A program made the position numbers and the translations under genes. Shown here piece after piece: positions 18,575-26,992 of a DNA stretch of 64,000 nt (its first letter is position 1; each line of letters starts with the position of its first letter). The stretch is from positions 1-64,000 of the forward strand of contig JAJYOK010000005.1 in assembly GCA_021796215.1 (NCBI GenBank), written 5' to 3'. The stretch is from Bacteroidota bacterium (GTDB taxonomy: Bacteria; Bacteroidota; Ignavibacteria; UBA10030; UBA8401). The notes below the pieces were generated by a model. That model was given only the letters and a program-made list of their open reading frames with translations. It had not been told where the DNA came from and did no database searches.

Positions 18575-21376
18575 TTAGAAAGAGTACGACATTCCGAATT
18601 GAATTCTTCGAGGTGCAGAATAATAGTCGGGCCTTGTATAATAATCCTGAATAGAGGCTACTCGCTGAGAAGGATTACTGGCAAGCAGGTGCTCTTCATA
18701 CAGAGACCAATCGGGTTGACCACTATCCGTAAAAACATTCGTCGCATTTTTAGTATCCAGAACATTATCTATTCGAGCAAAAACGGTGAAAGTTGATCCG
18801 CCAAATTTGAAATCTTTATAAACACGGGCGCTTAAATCGTACGAAGCTGGTTTCGCGCCAGAATTGTACAGCAACTCACCCACGTTAGAAGTCGAGGTAA
18901 GCTGAGGGGTATATGGTGTTCCACTTCCGAACCGAAATATCATACTTGCTCCCCAGTCACTTGGGTTGACATAATTCAGCGTCGTATTGAATGTATGATG
19001 TTGATCCCAATCCAAAGGAATCAACTGAGTTTCGGGAAGCGCACCGTTATTCCTAAGATTGAAAGCCGTTCTTGGATCGGATGCATCTCCTCGTGCAACT
19101 TGAAATGTGTAATCAATGGTAGCTGACAATCCCTCTGAGAATCGTTTGTCAATCGATAAGACAATTCCTTTCACAAAACCAAAATCGGTGTTTACATATT
19201 GACTGTAGATTGCAGAGCCGCCATACACATATTGGATCTCATTAAGCGTCCCTGACAAATTTCTGATATCGCGGAAGAAACCTGTTATGTCAATTGCGAT
19301 GTCGTCAGTTAGCTGTTGTTGTAAGCCAAGTTCGCCGCTTGTGGTTTGTTCAGGTTTAAGATCAGGATTTCCAACGATACCGAGGTTTGTGCTACCGCCC
19401 GTCACATTGAGTTTATATCCAGGGTTTTCGTACAATTGGTCAAAGTTTGGCATTTGAAAAAAAAGCCCGTATGAAAAATGGACTATTCCTCTATCTGTTA
19501 TAGGAAACGCTACTCCTAAACGCGGGCTGAACTGCCATTTATTTGTAGCATCCTTGTACCAGTATTTCATCCGCGCTGCAACAGCTTGATCGGGCGTACC
19601 ACCCGGAGCTACAATGCTGTCTTGGTTCTGCGGTTTCAAAGGGAGATAGATGTTTGGATCTGATGGATCAGATAATACTTGACCGTCAGGGTGGAACCAA
19701 TCAAACCGTACGCCCACATTTATAATCAATGAATTGTATTCCATTTTGTCCTGAAGGTAGGCCGAAAGCTGTTGAGGTTTGCGAAGATATTCCAAATTAT
19801 TCTGGTTCGAAAGCGGTGGTATTACCACTGGACCGACCAGATACGGATTACCATCAAGCACGGGATTTCTATTGACGTCCACGGGGGACATTTGCAAATT
19901 GATATTATGAAGGAAAAGCTGGTATTGATCGAACTCGAAACCGGCTTTTATCATGTGCGTTTGAGTCACCTGGCTCGTTATGTCAAACTTCGCGATATAA
20001 GTATTCGTACTGTGAATATTGTGAGCCATGTTGGCCCCGCCCGTATAAAAAGTTGCCTCTGGTGCTACGAGCAAAGATTGGTGCACATATTTCTGGTTAA
20101 ATGGATCCAAGCGCGAAAAGAGATCAGAGGGAGAAAACGCCGTAGTGTCTAAATACTCTCTGAAATCTCTGAAATAATACGATAAGCCAAGTGTATAGAA
20201 TGTCGTTGAGTTTAGTGTATGAGTCAGAGTTAGTGTATTCAAATACCCTTTCTTGAAATTACTTAACTCCCCGTCTGGATTATATTTATAATTCCAGTCA
20301 AAGTCTTTACCTCGCGAATTATCGAGAATGAAATTGTAAGAGGTCTCAATATTTGGCGAAAATTTGTAAGTCAGTTTTCCCTGTCCATACCCTTCCATAT
20401 ACGGGGCTAATGGAATGCTCTTACCATCACCACTTTGTCCGATAATCCAATCCGAGGGACTCGGTGCCTGAGTATTACTGATATCTCTTGTATTGAATTT
20501 TCTTACTCCATATATATTGCCTTCATCATAATAGTACCGGGCATCAAGGTAAAAGAAAAGCTGATCCTTAAGTATTGGTCCATCAAAGGAACCTTCAAGC
20601 CAATTTGTATTTATCGGATTCACCCTTTGAAGCCCCGTAAAGACATCCGAATGGCTAGTAACATATCCTCCTGTGTAAGCCGTCACACTACCGTGAAGAT
20701 CATCGCCTCCGTTTTTCGTAGCGATGTTAACTATCCCGCTCATTGCCTTTCCGTATTCTGCATTAAAGGCACCTGTCACAAGTTGCATTTCCTGAATCGA
20801 GTTCTTGTTCACATCGACTACAGTCGAACCATCAAATGCATCAGTAACCGGCACACCATCAATCCAATAAGTTACCTCTCCACTTCTTCCACCTCTGAAA
20901 TGCCCAGCAACAACACCCGCTTGCAAGTTCAAGATGTCTTGAAAATTCGTAACCGGCAATGCCTGGATCTGAGAATTGTCCACTACGGCTGTAGACGCCG
21001 TCATATCTTTTTGAACAAGGGGGCGCTGTGCTACAACAACAACTTCCTTTACATTGACCGATGTGGACGTGAGTTGTATATCTATATGAGTAGTCAGATC
21101 AATATTGACTCTTACCTGCTCGAACCTTGCCGAATTGTAACCGATGGATTGCGCCCGTAACGTGTACGCACCTGGTGGAATGTTTGTAATGAAATAATTT
21201 CCATCCGGATCGCTCGCATTACCCAATGATGTTCCCTCTAAGAGCAATGTGGCACCAACGATCGGTTCACCGGTACCGGCATCTGTAATGCGTCCTGCAA
21301 TTTTTCCTGTTGTGCCGGCAAAAACGACAGATGAGCAGACAATCAACGCAGCGATGAAATAGTACCATCGTCTCAT
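18575..21376 (-). CDS. TonB-dependent outer-membrane receptor
   Basis: The 933-aa protein has a signal peptide (ending SSVVFAG) and a CarboxypepD_reg-like domain (about 22-110, GRITDAGTGEPIVGATLLLEG), as in SusC-type receptors. The VKEVVVVAQRP segment and plug domain follow (LPVTNFQDILNLQAGVV, GEVTYWIDGVPV, NAEYGKAMSGIVNIATKNGG), then a 22-stranded-type barrel ending MSYSF. Such receptors import ligands across the outer membrane using TonB energy. Genomic context points to starch oligosaccharides. The gene starts 18 nt after the LacI regulator gene with AGGAATTACCTT before the ATG, so the two are almost certainly cotranscribed. No SusD partner is encoded next to it. Confidence 0.88.
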   Translation of the reverse strand: MRRWYYFIAALIVCSSVVFAGTTGKIAGRITDAGTGEPIVGATLLLEGTSLGNASDPDGNYFITNIPPGAYTLRAQSIGYNSARFEQVRVNIDLTTHIDIQLTSTSVNVKEVVVVAQRPLVQKDMTASTAVVDNSQIQALPVTNFQDILNLQAGVVAGHFRGGRSGEVTYWIDGVPVTDAFDGSTVVDVNKNSIQEMQLVTGAFNAEYGKAMSGIVNIATKNGGDDLHGSVTAYTGGYVTSHSDVFTGLQRVNPINTNWLEGSFDGPILKDQLFFYLDARYYYDEGNIYGVRKFNTRDISNTQAPSPSDWIIGQSGDGKSIPLAPYMEGYGQGKLTYKFSPNIETSYNFILDNSRGKDFDWNYKYNPDGELSNFKKGYLNTLTLTHTLNSTTFYTLGLSYYFRDFREYLDTTAFSPSDLFSRLDPFNQKYVHQSLLVAPEATFYTGGANMAHNIHSTNTYIAKFDITSQVTQTHMIKAGFEFDQYQLFLHNINLQMSPVDVNRNPVLDGNPYLVGPVVIPPLSNQNNLEYLRKPQQLSAYLQDKMEYNSLIINVGVRFDWFHPDGQVLSDPSDPNIYLPLKPQNQDSIVAPGGTPDQAVAARMKYWYKDATNKWQFSPRLGVAFPITDRGIVHFSYGLFFQMPNFDQLYENPGYKLNVTGGSTNLGIVGNPDLKPEQTTSGELGLQQQLTDDIAIDITGFFRDIRNLSGTLNEIQYVYGGSAIYSQYVNTDFGFVKGIVLSIDKRFSEGLSATIDYTFQVARGDASDPRTAFNLRNNGALPETQLIPLDWDQHHTFNTTLNYVNPSDWGASMIFRFGSGTPYTPQLTSTSNVGELLYNSGAKPASYDLSARVYKDFKFGGSTFTVFARIDNVLDTKNATNVFTDSGQPDWSLYEEHLLASNPSQRVASIQDYYTRPDYYSAPRRIQFGMSYSF

Positions 21377-21394
21377 AAGGTAATTCCTGTTCTG

Positions 21395-22474
21395 TTAATC
21401 ATGAGGTGCTGCAACTTCATTGATATCTTTGTGATGAACATAATCTTCAATGTTGGGAGAAATTTTCTTCGCTCCGCAACTTTGTCGTACTACTAACTCT
21501 GGCATGAAACGCATTTGTATCGGCAGCGCCGATGGATTTTGTTTGCGCTTTACTATCTGATCAACCGCAAGCTCTCCCATGCGGTGCATCGGCTGGCGCA
21601 TTGTTGTCAATCCAAAATGCTGCGCTAGTTCAATGTCGTCAAAGCTGACAATAGCAACATCGTCCGGAACACGCAAGCCCTTTTCACGAAGCGCACTAAT
21701 CGCTCCGATAGCCTGCACGTCGCTTGAAATAAAAATTGCTGTTGGCAGGCTGGTGCCAAGCTTCAGCATTTCTTTCATGGCAAGATAACCGGCATCGCGG
21801 CTGAAACCATCCAACTTCGTGACATCACTGACAATAATATTACGCTCGTTGACTTCAATAGTATGTTTCTTTAACGCGGCGCGAAATCCTTCCAGACGAA
21901 TTCGCGCAGGATCGCTTTTAACGTTTGCCGTAATCATTCCAATATTTGTATGGCCGAGAGATATGAGGTGCTCGGTGGCGGTTTGCGCTCCTTGAAAATT
22001 TTCCACTGTAATAGAATCAAATTCTTCATGAAAGGTATCAACGAGGACAATCGGTATCTCCAAATCTTTCCACTTCTTTGCAAAAGTATCCGGCAGACGC
22101 ATGGAAAAAAAAATAATGCCGTCTACTCTTCCGCGGCGCGAACTGCGGCGAAGCGATTCATCTATTTCATCTGGATGATTGACGCCATGAAGAATGAGAT
22201 CAAAACCAATAGAAGAAATTTTTTCCTGCACACCTTGAAGAATTTCAATGAAAAAGTAATTCGTGAAGAAGGGAATTATTGCGGCGAATGTGTTCGTGCG
22301 CTGTCGGGCAAGACCTTGAGCATACACATGCGGCTGGTAATTGAGTCGTTTGGCAACAGCGAGAACTTTTTCGCGCGTTTCTTTCGTCACATTTGGGTGA
22401 CTATTGAAAACACGCGACACCGTACCGATGCCAACCTTAGCTTCTCTTGCTATATCGTAAATGGTAATTGCCAA
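21395..22474 (-). CDS. LacI-family transcriptional regulator of the starch locus
   Basis: The 359-aa protein has the LacI helix-turn-helix and hinge at residues 1-60 (ITIYDIAREAKVGIGTVSRVF, NYQPHVYAQGLA) and a periplasmic-binding-protein-like effector domain (AAIIPFFTNYFF, GVIFF-type strands, VSFDDIELAQHFGLTTMRQP). The start codon is TTG: no in-frame ATG lies near the conserved N-terminus, and TTG GCA ATT places the helix-turn-helix at the standard distance. It is the first gene of the receptor operon. A perfect palindrome lies between its -10 box and the start codon, so autorepression relieved by a maltodextrin-type effector is likely. The ligand is inferred from context only. Confidence 0.9.
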   Translation of the reverse strand: MAITIYDIAREAKVGIGTVSRVFNSHPNVTKETREKVLAVAKRLNYQPHVYAQGLARQRTNTFAAIIPFFTNYFFIEILQGVQEKISSIGFDLILHGVNHPDEIDESLRRSSRRGRVDGIIFFSMRLPDTFAKKWKDLEIPIVLVDTFHEEFDSITVENFQGAQTATEHLISLGHTNIGMITANVKSDPARIRLEGFRAALKKHTIEVNERNIIVSDVTKLDGFSRDAGYLAMKEMLKLGTSLPTAIFISSDVQAIGAISALREKGLRVPDDVAIVSFDDIELAQHFGLTTMRQPMHRMGELAVDQIVKRKQNPSALPIQMRFMPELVVRQSCGAKKISPNIEDYVHHKDINEVAAPHD

Positions 22475-22503
22475 GTAATTAAATCTTCATTTATCTATTT
22501 TTA

Positions 22504-22519
22504 TTGGAAGGGCTTCCAA
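22504..22519. promoter_or_regulatory. Palindromic LacI-type operator
   Basis: TTGGAAG-GG-CTTCCAA is a perfect 7-bp inverted repeat two bases downstream of the -10 box of the regulator's own promoter. The layout resembles LacI/CelR-type operators such as TGGGAGCGCTCCCA. A half-site copy (CTTGGAAG) lies about 65 nt upstream at 22581. Binding by the adjacent LacI protein is inference. Confidence 0.65.
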
Positions 22520-22520
22520 G

Positions 22521-22549
22521 AAGTTATGCGATTTTGTTTTTAATGTCAA
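22521..22549 (-). promoter_or_regulatory. Promoter of the lacI-receptor operon
   Basis: On the minus strand a perfect TTGACA (22544-22549) is followed after 17 nt by TAACTT (22521-22526), a weaker -10. The start of transcription would fall inside the palindrome at 22504-22519, so repressor binding would block it. Confidence 0.6.
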
Positions 22550-22607
22550 GTAAAAAATTTACTTCATAAAGAAAAAAGTTCTTGGAAGAAGGAAACCCTC
22601 AATTCCA

Positions 22608-24035
22608 TCATTTTGAGTAGAAATCAATCATATTTTCAATTGCACGCTTGCAAACAGGGTCAAATCCCGTAAGACTGAGCGAAAACATCCTGCAATCTAC
22701 GCTTGGACGGTATAATCCAGTAGAGCTGTAACCTGCGCCTTCAAAAGCCCCCACCACATTTTTGTTTGGTTGCGCTTCCAAGATTTTTCTCTCTTCATCC
22801 AGCAAAGCCTGACGATGCTTAGAGTAATCTTTTGCTCTCGGATTTAAATGCGCTCGCTCGTCTTCGATGCTGTCATACTTCGCCTTCTCCCAAGGAGTTG
22901 GAAGAGGCGTAGTGGAAGCAACCATGTCTCTCCATTTTAAACCTTCGCGCGAAGGATTCGCAGAAAGATTTGGCTCCCATGGTTCTACTCCTTTTGGATA
23001 AAAGTCATTATATGCAACTGAGGACGAATAATACTCATCGCCTAATCCGGCAAAGCAGTGTCCAAACTCATGCACGCACACATAATCTGCCTCCCATGCT
23101 GTTGACGGAGTTTCTCCGATCGTGTAAGAAATTGCATACAATTGATAAATTCCGCCGCCGCCATAGCGGTTTGTATTCACAAGAATAATCATGAAATCGT
23201 ACGGCGCGGCTGACGCAAAATTTCGTACCACACGATTTTCATTTGTCAAAACGTAGCGGGCAGACCCAAACGTGTTATAAGAGGTACCAAGAGCATTATT
23301 GACCCAATGATGACGATCCGGTTGATCAATTCCTGATTCCTGCGACGCTACCTCTACAGCACGAACATTGAAATCTTTTTCACGTTCTTTGAACGGACTT
23401 GTCGAAAAAAGATCGTCGGTAAAATGCTTTGCATCGGCATCAAACTTTTTCATCTCGTCGTTCGTGTAACCATCCCCTAAAATAACGAGGTCAACTTTTT
23501 CATGGGAATCTCCATTATTGACTATCGAAATAACTTTTGCTCCAGAAAATAATTTTTCATGATGTATCTCGATGGATGCTGGATCAACTTCACAAGAAAA
23601 TATTTCGTGGAATATCATTCTTTTATCACGCCGTGAAATTGTCAATTGCACCTTGTGCAGCGGATAAGGGAATCGCACTGATTCCTGAAAAGAACGATAC
23701 GCACCGCTCGCCGCTTCATCGGTCGTCTGCCATTCATTGAACATGCAGGAATAGCCGCGGGAATAAATGACCTGATTCGTCTTAATATCAACGACCTTGA
23801 ACAAGTACTCACCGAGATTCAACGTGTCAACCAAATTCGTGAGGCTGCCGGCCCACTCACCTTCCTCATACATTTTATCGGGTACGATGCGTTCCTCGCC
23901 TTTGGTTCCGACATGATAGAAATCATACCTAAATGTTGCGTCACGAAAGTATTCAGAAAATATTTTATCATTGCCAAAACCAAATGACGCTGCACCGAAG
24001 AGAAACATGCAGAGCAAAACAATTCTTTTCTTCAT
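22608..24035 (-). CDS. Secreted M64-family (IgA-peptidase-like) metallopeptidase
   Basis: I take the start at 24035 (MKKRIVLLCMFLFGAASFGFG), not the ORF start at 24185. It gives a clean signal peptide, and the ATG shares one base with the upstream TAA (TAATG). The 475-aa protein carries an N-terminal beta domain (about 25-190) and a peptidase M64 domain (VDLVILGDGYTNDEM, then VCVHEFGHCFAGLGDEY near 323). HEFGH supplies two zinc ligands and the catalytic Glu, and the downstream GDEY is conserved in the family. M64 enzymes cleave proteins outside the cytoplasm; the named IgA-cleaving members are a small subset, so the substrate here is unknown. It has no T9SS tail and ends the nnr-vanZ-CNNM-MFS operon. 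Confidence 0.85.
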   Translation of the reverse strand: MKKRIVLLCMFLFGAASFGFGNDKIFSEYFRDATFRYDFYHVGTKGEERIVPDKMYEEGEWAGSLTNLVDTLNLGEYLFKVVDIKTNQVIYSRGYSCMFNEWQTTDEAASGAYRSFQESVRFPYPLHKVQLTISRRDKRMIFHEIFSCEVDPASIEIHHEKLFSGAKVISIVNNGDSHEKVDLVILGDGYTNDEMKKFDADAKHFTDDLFSTSPFKEREKDFNVRAVEVASQESGIDQPDRHHWVNNALGTSYNTFGSARYVLTNENRVVRNFASAAPYDFMIILVNTNRYGGGGIYQLYAISYTIGETPSTAWEADYVCVHEFGHCFAGLGDEYYSSSVAYNDFYPKGVEPWEPNLSANPSREGLKWRDMVASTTPLPTPWEKAKYDSIEDERAHLNPRAKDYSKHRQALLDEERKILEAQPNKNVVGAFEGAGYSSTGLYRPSVDCRMFSLSLTGFDPVCKRAIENMIDFYSK

Positions 24036-25330
24036 TATTTCACCTTTACAATTTGAGATTGAAGAACTTCCTTTGTTCCATCTTTTGACGGCTCTCTTTT
24101 TCGCTTCATAATCGTATAAACGGAGGCACCAGCGATACCGCACACGCAAGCACCGCCGGCAACGGCGGTTCTCACTCCAATCCAATTCGCGGCGAAGCCC
24201 ATTCCTAAACTGCCGAAAGGAAAAAACCCCTGAAAGACAACGGCATACAACCCCATCACTCTGCCGCGTAAATTATCGGGAACGCGGTTTTGCAATGAAG
24301 CGTTTGCGGTCGCAAAAAATGCAATCAACCCCATGCCAATTCCTACCAGACAGAGCATTGAAAGAAGCGGAGATGATGAGAGTGCAAAAATAAAAACTGA
24401 AAGCACGAACAACCCAATGCCGCCATAAATAAATTTCCGTGGTGTCACTTTGTGTCCAACCGAAGCCACCGTGAGTGCACTAATCAAAGCTCCAATCCCG
24501 TTCGCAGAAAGTAAATTGCCATACCCAACTGCACCGATTTTCAAAACAATGTCTGCAAAAATTGGAAGCAGAACAGAATACGACCATCCGAAAATAGTTA
24601 GAACCGAAACAAGGAAAAGGATCGCAACCATTACAGGCTCGCCGCGGACGTAACGGACAGCTTCCCGGATTGACTGCATTACTGACGCATCTTGTTGTTC
24701 AGCCGTTCGTTGTTCAACAACATTGATCAACAATAATCCAATGATCACCGCAATAAATGTAACGCCGTTAAGAAAAAAGCACCAGCCAACGCCAAGCGTG
24801 GCAATCACTAACCCGCCGATAGCAGGTCCGAACATTCGCGCACTATTAAAGACAGCGGAATTCAACGCAATCGCGTTTCCCAAATATTCTTTGCCTACCA
24901 TTTCGACAACAAATGCCTGCCTGCTCGGAGTATCAAACGCGTTGATGATGCCGAGCGTCAACGCAAGAAAGCCGACAATTTCCGGTGTAATGACATGAGT
25001 CCAATACAGAGCAGCAAGAACGAACGCCTGAATCATTGATGCAGTTTGTGTCGCAACAATAATTTTCTTTCTCGAGATTTTGTCCGCGACCGTGCCGCCG
25101 AACATAGAAAAAAGCAGAACGGGAACCGACGTGAGAAATCCTATTGCACCGAGCCACACTGCGGAATGAGTCAACTCATACACCAGCCACGCCTGGCCGA
25201 TATTTTGCATCCACGTTCCAATCAATGAAACAAGCTGGCCAAAGAAAAACAGCCGATAGTTTCTGAATTGCAACGAGCGAAACGCCGGAAAGCTGACAAT
25301 TTTATGCTTTACGCTTTGCAGGGTGCCCAT
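24035..25330 (-). CDS. MFS exporter (EntS/MFS_3-like)
   Basis: The 431-aa membrane protein begins FRSLQFRNYRLFFFGQLVSLIGTWMQNIGQAWLVYELT, the signature of the EntS/MFS_3 permease group, and has about 12 membrane segments. It contains the loop motif GGTVADKISRKK after TM2 and NRVPDNLRGRVMGLYAV in the second half. Members export siderophores, drugs or metabolites by proton antiport; the substrate here is not predictable. It starts 5 nt after the CNNM gene and its stop overlaps the peptidase start by one base. The cytoplasmic C-terminal tail is basic. Confidence 0.85.
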   Translation of the reverse strand: MGTLQSVKHKIVSFPAFRSLQFRNYRLFFFGQLVSLIGTWMQNIGQAWLVYELTHSAVWLGAIGFLTSVPVLLFSMFGGTVADKISRKKIIVATQTASMIQAFVLAALYWTHVITPEIVGFLALTLGIINAFDTPSRQAFVVEMVGKEYLGNAIALNSAVFNSARMFGPAIGGLVIATLGVGWCFFLNGVTFIAVIIGLLLINVVEQRTAEQQDASVMQSIREAVRYVRGEPVMVAILFLVSVLTIFGWSYSVLLPIFADIVLKIGAVGYGNLLSANGIGALISALTVASVGHKVTPRKFIYGGIGLFVLSVFIFALSSSPLLSMLCLVGIGMGLIAFFATANASLQNRVPDNLRGRVMGLYAVVFQGFFPFGSLGMGFAANWIGVRTAVAGGACVCGIAGASVYTIMKRKREPSKDGTKEVLQSQIVKVK

Positions 25331-25335
25331 TCGTG

Positions 25336-26580
25336 CTATTCTTCCACAGCTTTGAGTGGCAATATTCCGTGCGGGATGTAACGAGCCAGAACAACATCAA
25401 TGTGTGTGCGTGAAGCGCGAAGTACACGAAAGCGGTACGTTCCGAGAACGAATTCTTCTCGCTCGGCAGGAATTCTTCCCAGTGAAGAAACAATGTAGCC
25501 GGCAAGCGTTTCATATCTTCCCTCGGGAATTGACAAACGATATTTTTCCACAAGCTGCTGCACTTCATAATTACCGCTGATCACAATTGAGCCGTCTGAC
25601 AATTTTCTGAAGATATGAGCCTCTCCTTCTTCTTCGCCGGGAAATTCTCCTAAAAATTCTTCTAAAATATCCTGCGATGTCACCACACCGGCAGTGCCGC
25701 CAAACTCATCTACAACAACGGCGAGCGTAATATTTTTCAGCCTGAACTCTCGGAAGAGGTCGGAGCAATTTTTGGTTTCCGGCACAAACAGCACTTCACG
25801 CATGATGCTCGAAAGTGAGCGCGGTTTCTTAAAAAAGTCTCGTGCAAAAACTACGCCGACGATATGATCAATATTCTCTTCAAACACGAACAACTTCGAG
25901 AACCGTTTCTCGCTTAATACATGAAGAGCTTTTTTGACTGACGTATGCAGCGGCACAGCAACAATTTCTGTACGCGGTTTCATGATGTCTTTTGCCAACA
26001 CGTCGCTGAGAGTAATTACTTTGGAAAGTTTCTGCCGATCTTCCTTTTTCATTTCCCCTGCTTCTTCACTTTCGCGCAGCAACAATTCAAAGTCTTTCTT
26101 TGAATAGAACGATGAAGTGCTTTCTCGCCCGAAACCCAACGCTGCAACCAAAAGCATTGAAACGTATTGAATCAGCCATATCAACGGAAATAAAAGAATG
26201 CGGCTCACTTTAATAAACACCGCGGCGTACGAAACCGCACTGTCGGCTGTAACGCGAACAGCAGATTTGGGTATTATTTCCCCAAAAAAAAGCAGAATTG
26301 CTGTCACCACTAAAAAAATTACAGTGTTGTTCCAGCCGAACAAACGTTGTAAAAAAATCGCAGCAAGCGATGCAAAAGCAATATTCACAACGTTATTTCC
26401 AACAAGGATTGTCGTAAGGAATTCTTCCGGAGAATCTGAAAAAGCGACTGCCGTTTCTGCACCGAACATTTTTTTCCTTGCGCGAACGCGAAGCTTTGTC
26501 TTGTTCGATGCAACAAAAGCAATTTCAGCGGAAGAGAATATTCCGCTGAGTACCAGCAGAATAAGAAGTGCAATCATCAT
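25336..26580 (-). CDS. CNNM/HlyC-CorC family membrane protein
   Basis: The 414-aa protein has the DUF21/CNNM transmembrane domain (about 1-150; SGIFSSAEIAFVASNKTKLR, NNVVNIAFASLAA), two CBS domains (about 190-310; DIMKPRTEIVAVPLHTSV, VVDEFGGTAGVVTSQDILEE) and a C-terminal CorC_HlyC domain (about 325-400; GRYETLAGYIVSSLGRIPA). This layout is that of prokaryotic CNNM transporters and MpfA/YtfL-like proteins linked to Mg2+ efflux, with CBS domains binding adenine nucleotides. The old name haemolysin is misleading. It lies 4 nt from the VanZ-like gene, inside the same operon. Confidence 0.88.
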   Translation of the reverse strand: MMIALLILLVLSGIFSSAEIAFVASNKTKLRVRARKKMFGAETAVAFSDSPEEFLTTILVGNNVVNIAFASLAAIFLQRLFGWNNTVIFLVVTAILLFFGEIIPKSAVRVTADSAVSYAAVFIKVSRILLFPLIWLIQYVSMLLVAALGFGRESTSSFYSKKDFELLLRESEEAGEMKKEDRQKLSKVITLSDVLAKDIMKPRTEIVAVPLHTSVKKALHVLSEKRFSKLFVFEENIDHIVGVVFARDFFKKPRSLSSIMREVLFVPETKNCSDLFREFRLKNITLAVVVDEFGGTAGVVTSQDILEEFLGEFPGEEEGEAHIFRKLSDGSIVISGNYEVQQLVEKYRLSIPEGRYETLAGYIVSSLGRIPAEREEFVLGTYRFRVLRASRTHIDVVLARYIPHGILPLKAVEE

Positions 26581-26584
26581 TTAA

Positions 26585-26992
26585 TTAAGGCGCGACGGTA
26601 TTTTGTTTTTTTCTCCTGCCTCGCGCAGCAACAGTAATTATCAAAAGATAAATAGAAGCACCGGCAATATCGGCAAAGAGGTCGTAAACATCCGGCGTAC
26701 GGCCCGGAACAAAAATCTGATGGTATTCATCTGAAAATCCGTAGATCGCTGTACCAACAGGTGCAAGAAAAAGGCTGATCCTGGAGAGCCACTCAACATT
26801 CTGAAATTTCAACGCACGATGTGTAAGCCAGCAGAAGATGAAAAACAAGGTGGCATGAACAATTTTATCAAACCCATGTGGAAACTTCGGAATTTCTCTT
26901 GCCGGGACTGCCGATTCAATGAAAATCGCCGCTGCCCACAACACTACCGGCAGTTGATACCAAAGATACGACTTAATATTTCGATGAGCCAT
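26585..26992 (-). CDS. VanZ-like membrane protein
   Basis: I choose ATG at 26992 (MAHRNIKSYLWYQLP) because GGAA lies just upstream; the ORF track starts 13 codons earlier. The 135-aa product has four predicted membrane segments and the VanZ-like motif FDKIVHATLFFIFCWLTHRAL followed by FSDEYHQIFVPGRTPDVYDLFADIAGA. Related proteins include the teicoplanin-resistance accessory VanZ, but short stand-alone members are widespread and of unknown function, so no resistance should be inferred. Its start overlaps the 3' end of the nnr gene by 20 nt, implying translational coupling. Confidence 0.82.
   Translation of the reverse strand: MAHRNIKSYLWYQLPVVLWAAAIFIESAVPAREIPKFPHGFDKIVHATLFFIFCWLTHRALKFQNVEWLSRISLFLAPVGTAIYGFSDEYHQIFVPGRTPDVYDLFADIAGASIYLLIITVAARGRRKKQNTVAP

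Noticed and set aside
20435-21160. 241-aa plus-strand ORF
   Set aside because: It lies wholly antisense to the TonB receptor plug region; it has no ribosome binding site or recognisable domain and is a frame shadow.
26585-26992. Glycopeptide resistance gene vanZ
   Set aside because: Only the VanZ-like fold is shared; the context is a housekeeping operon with no van genes.
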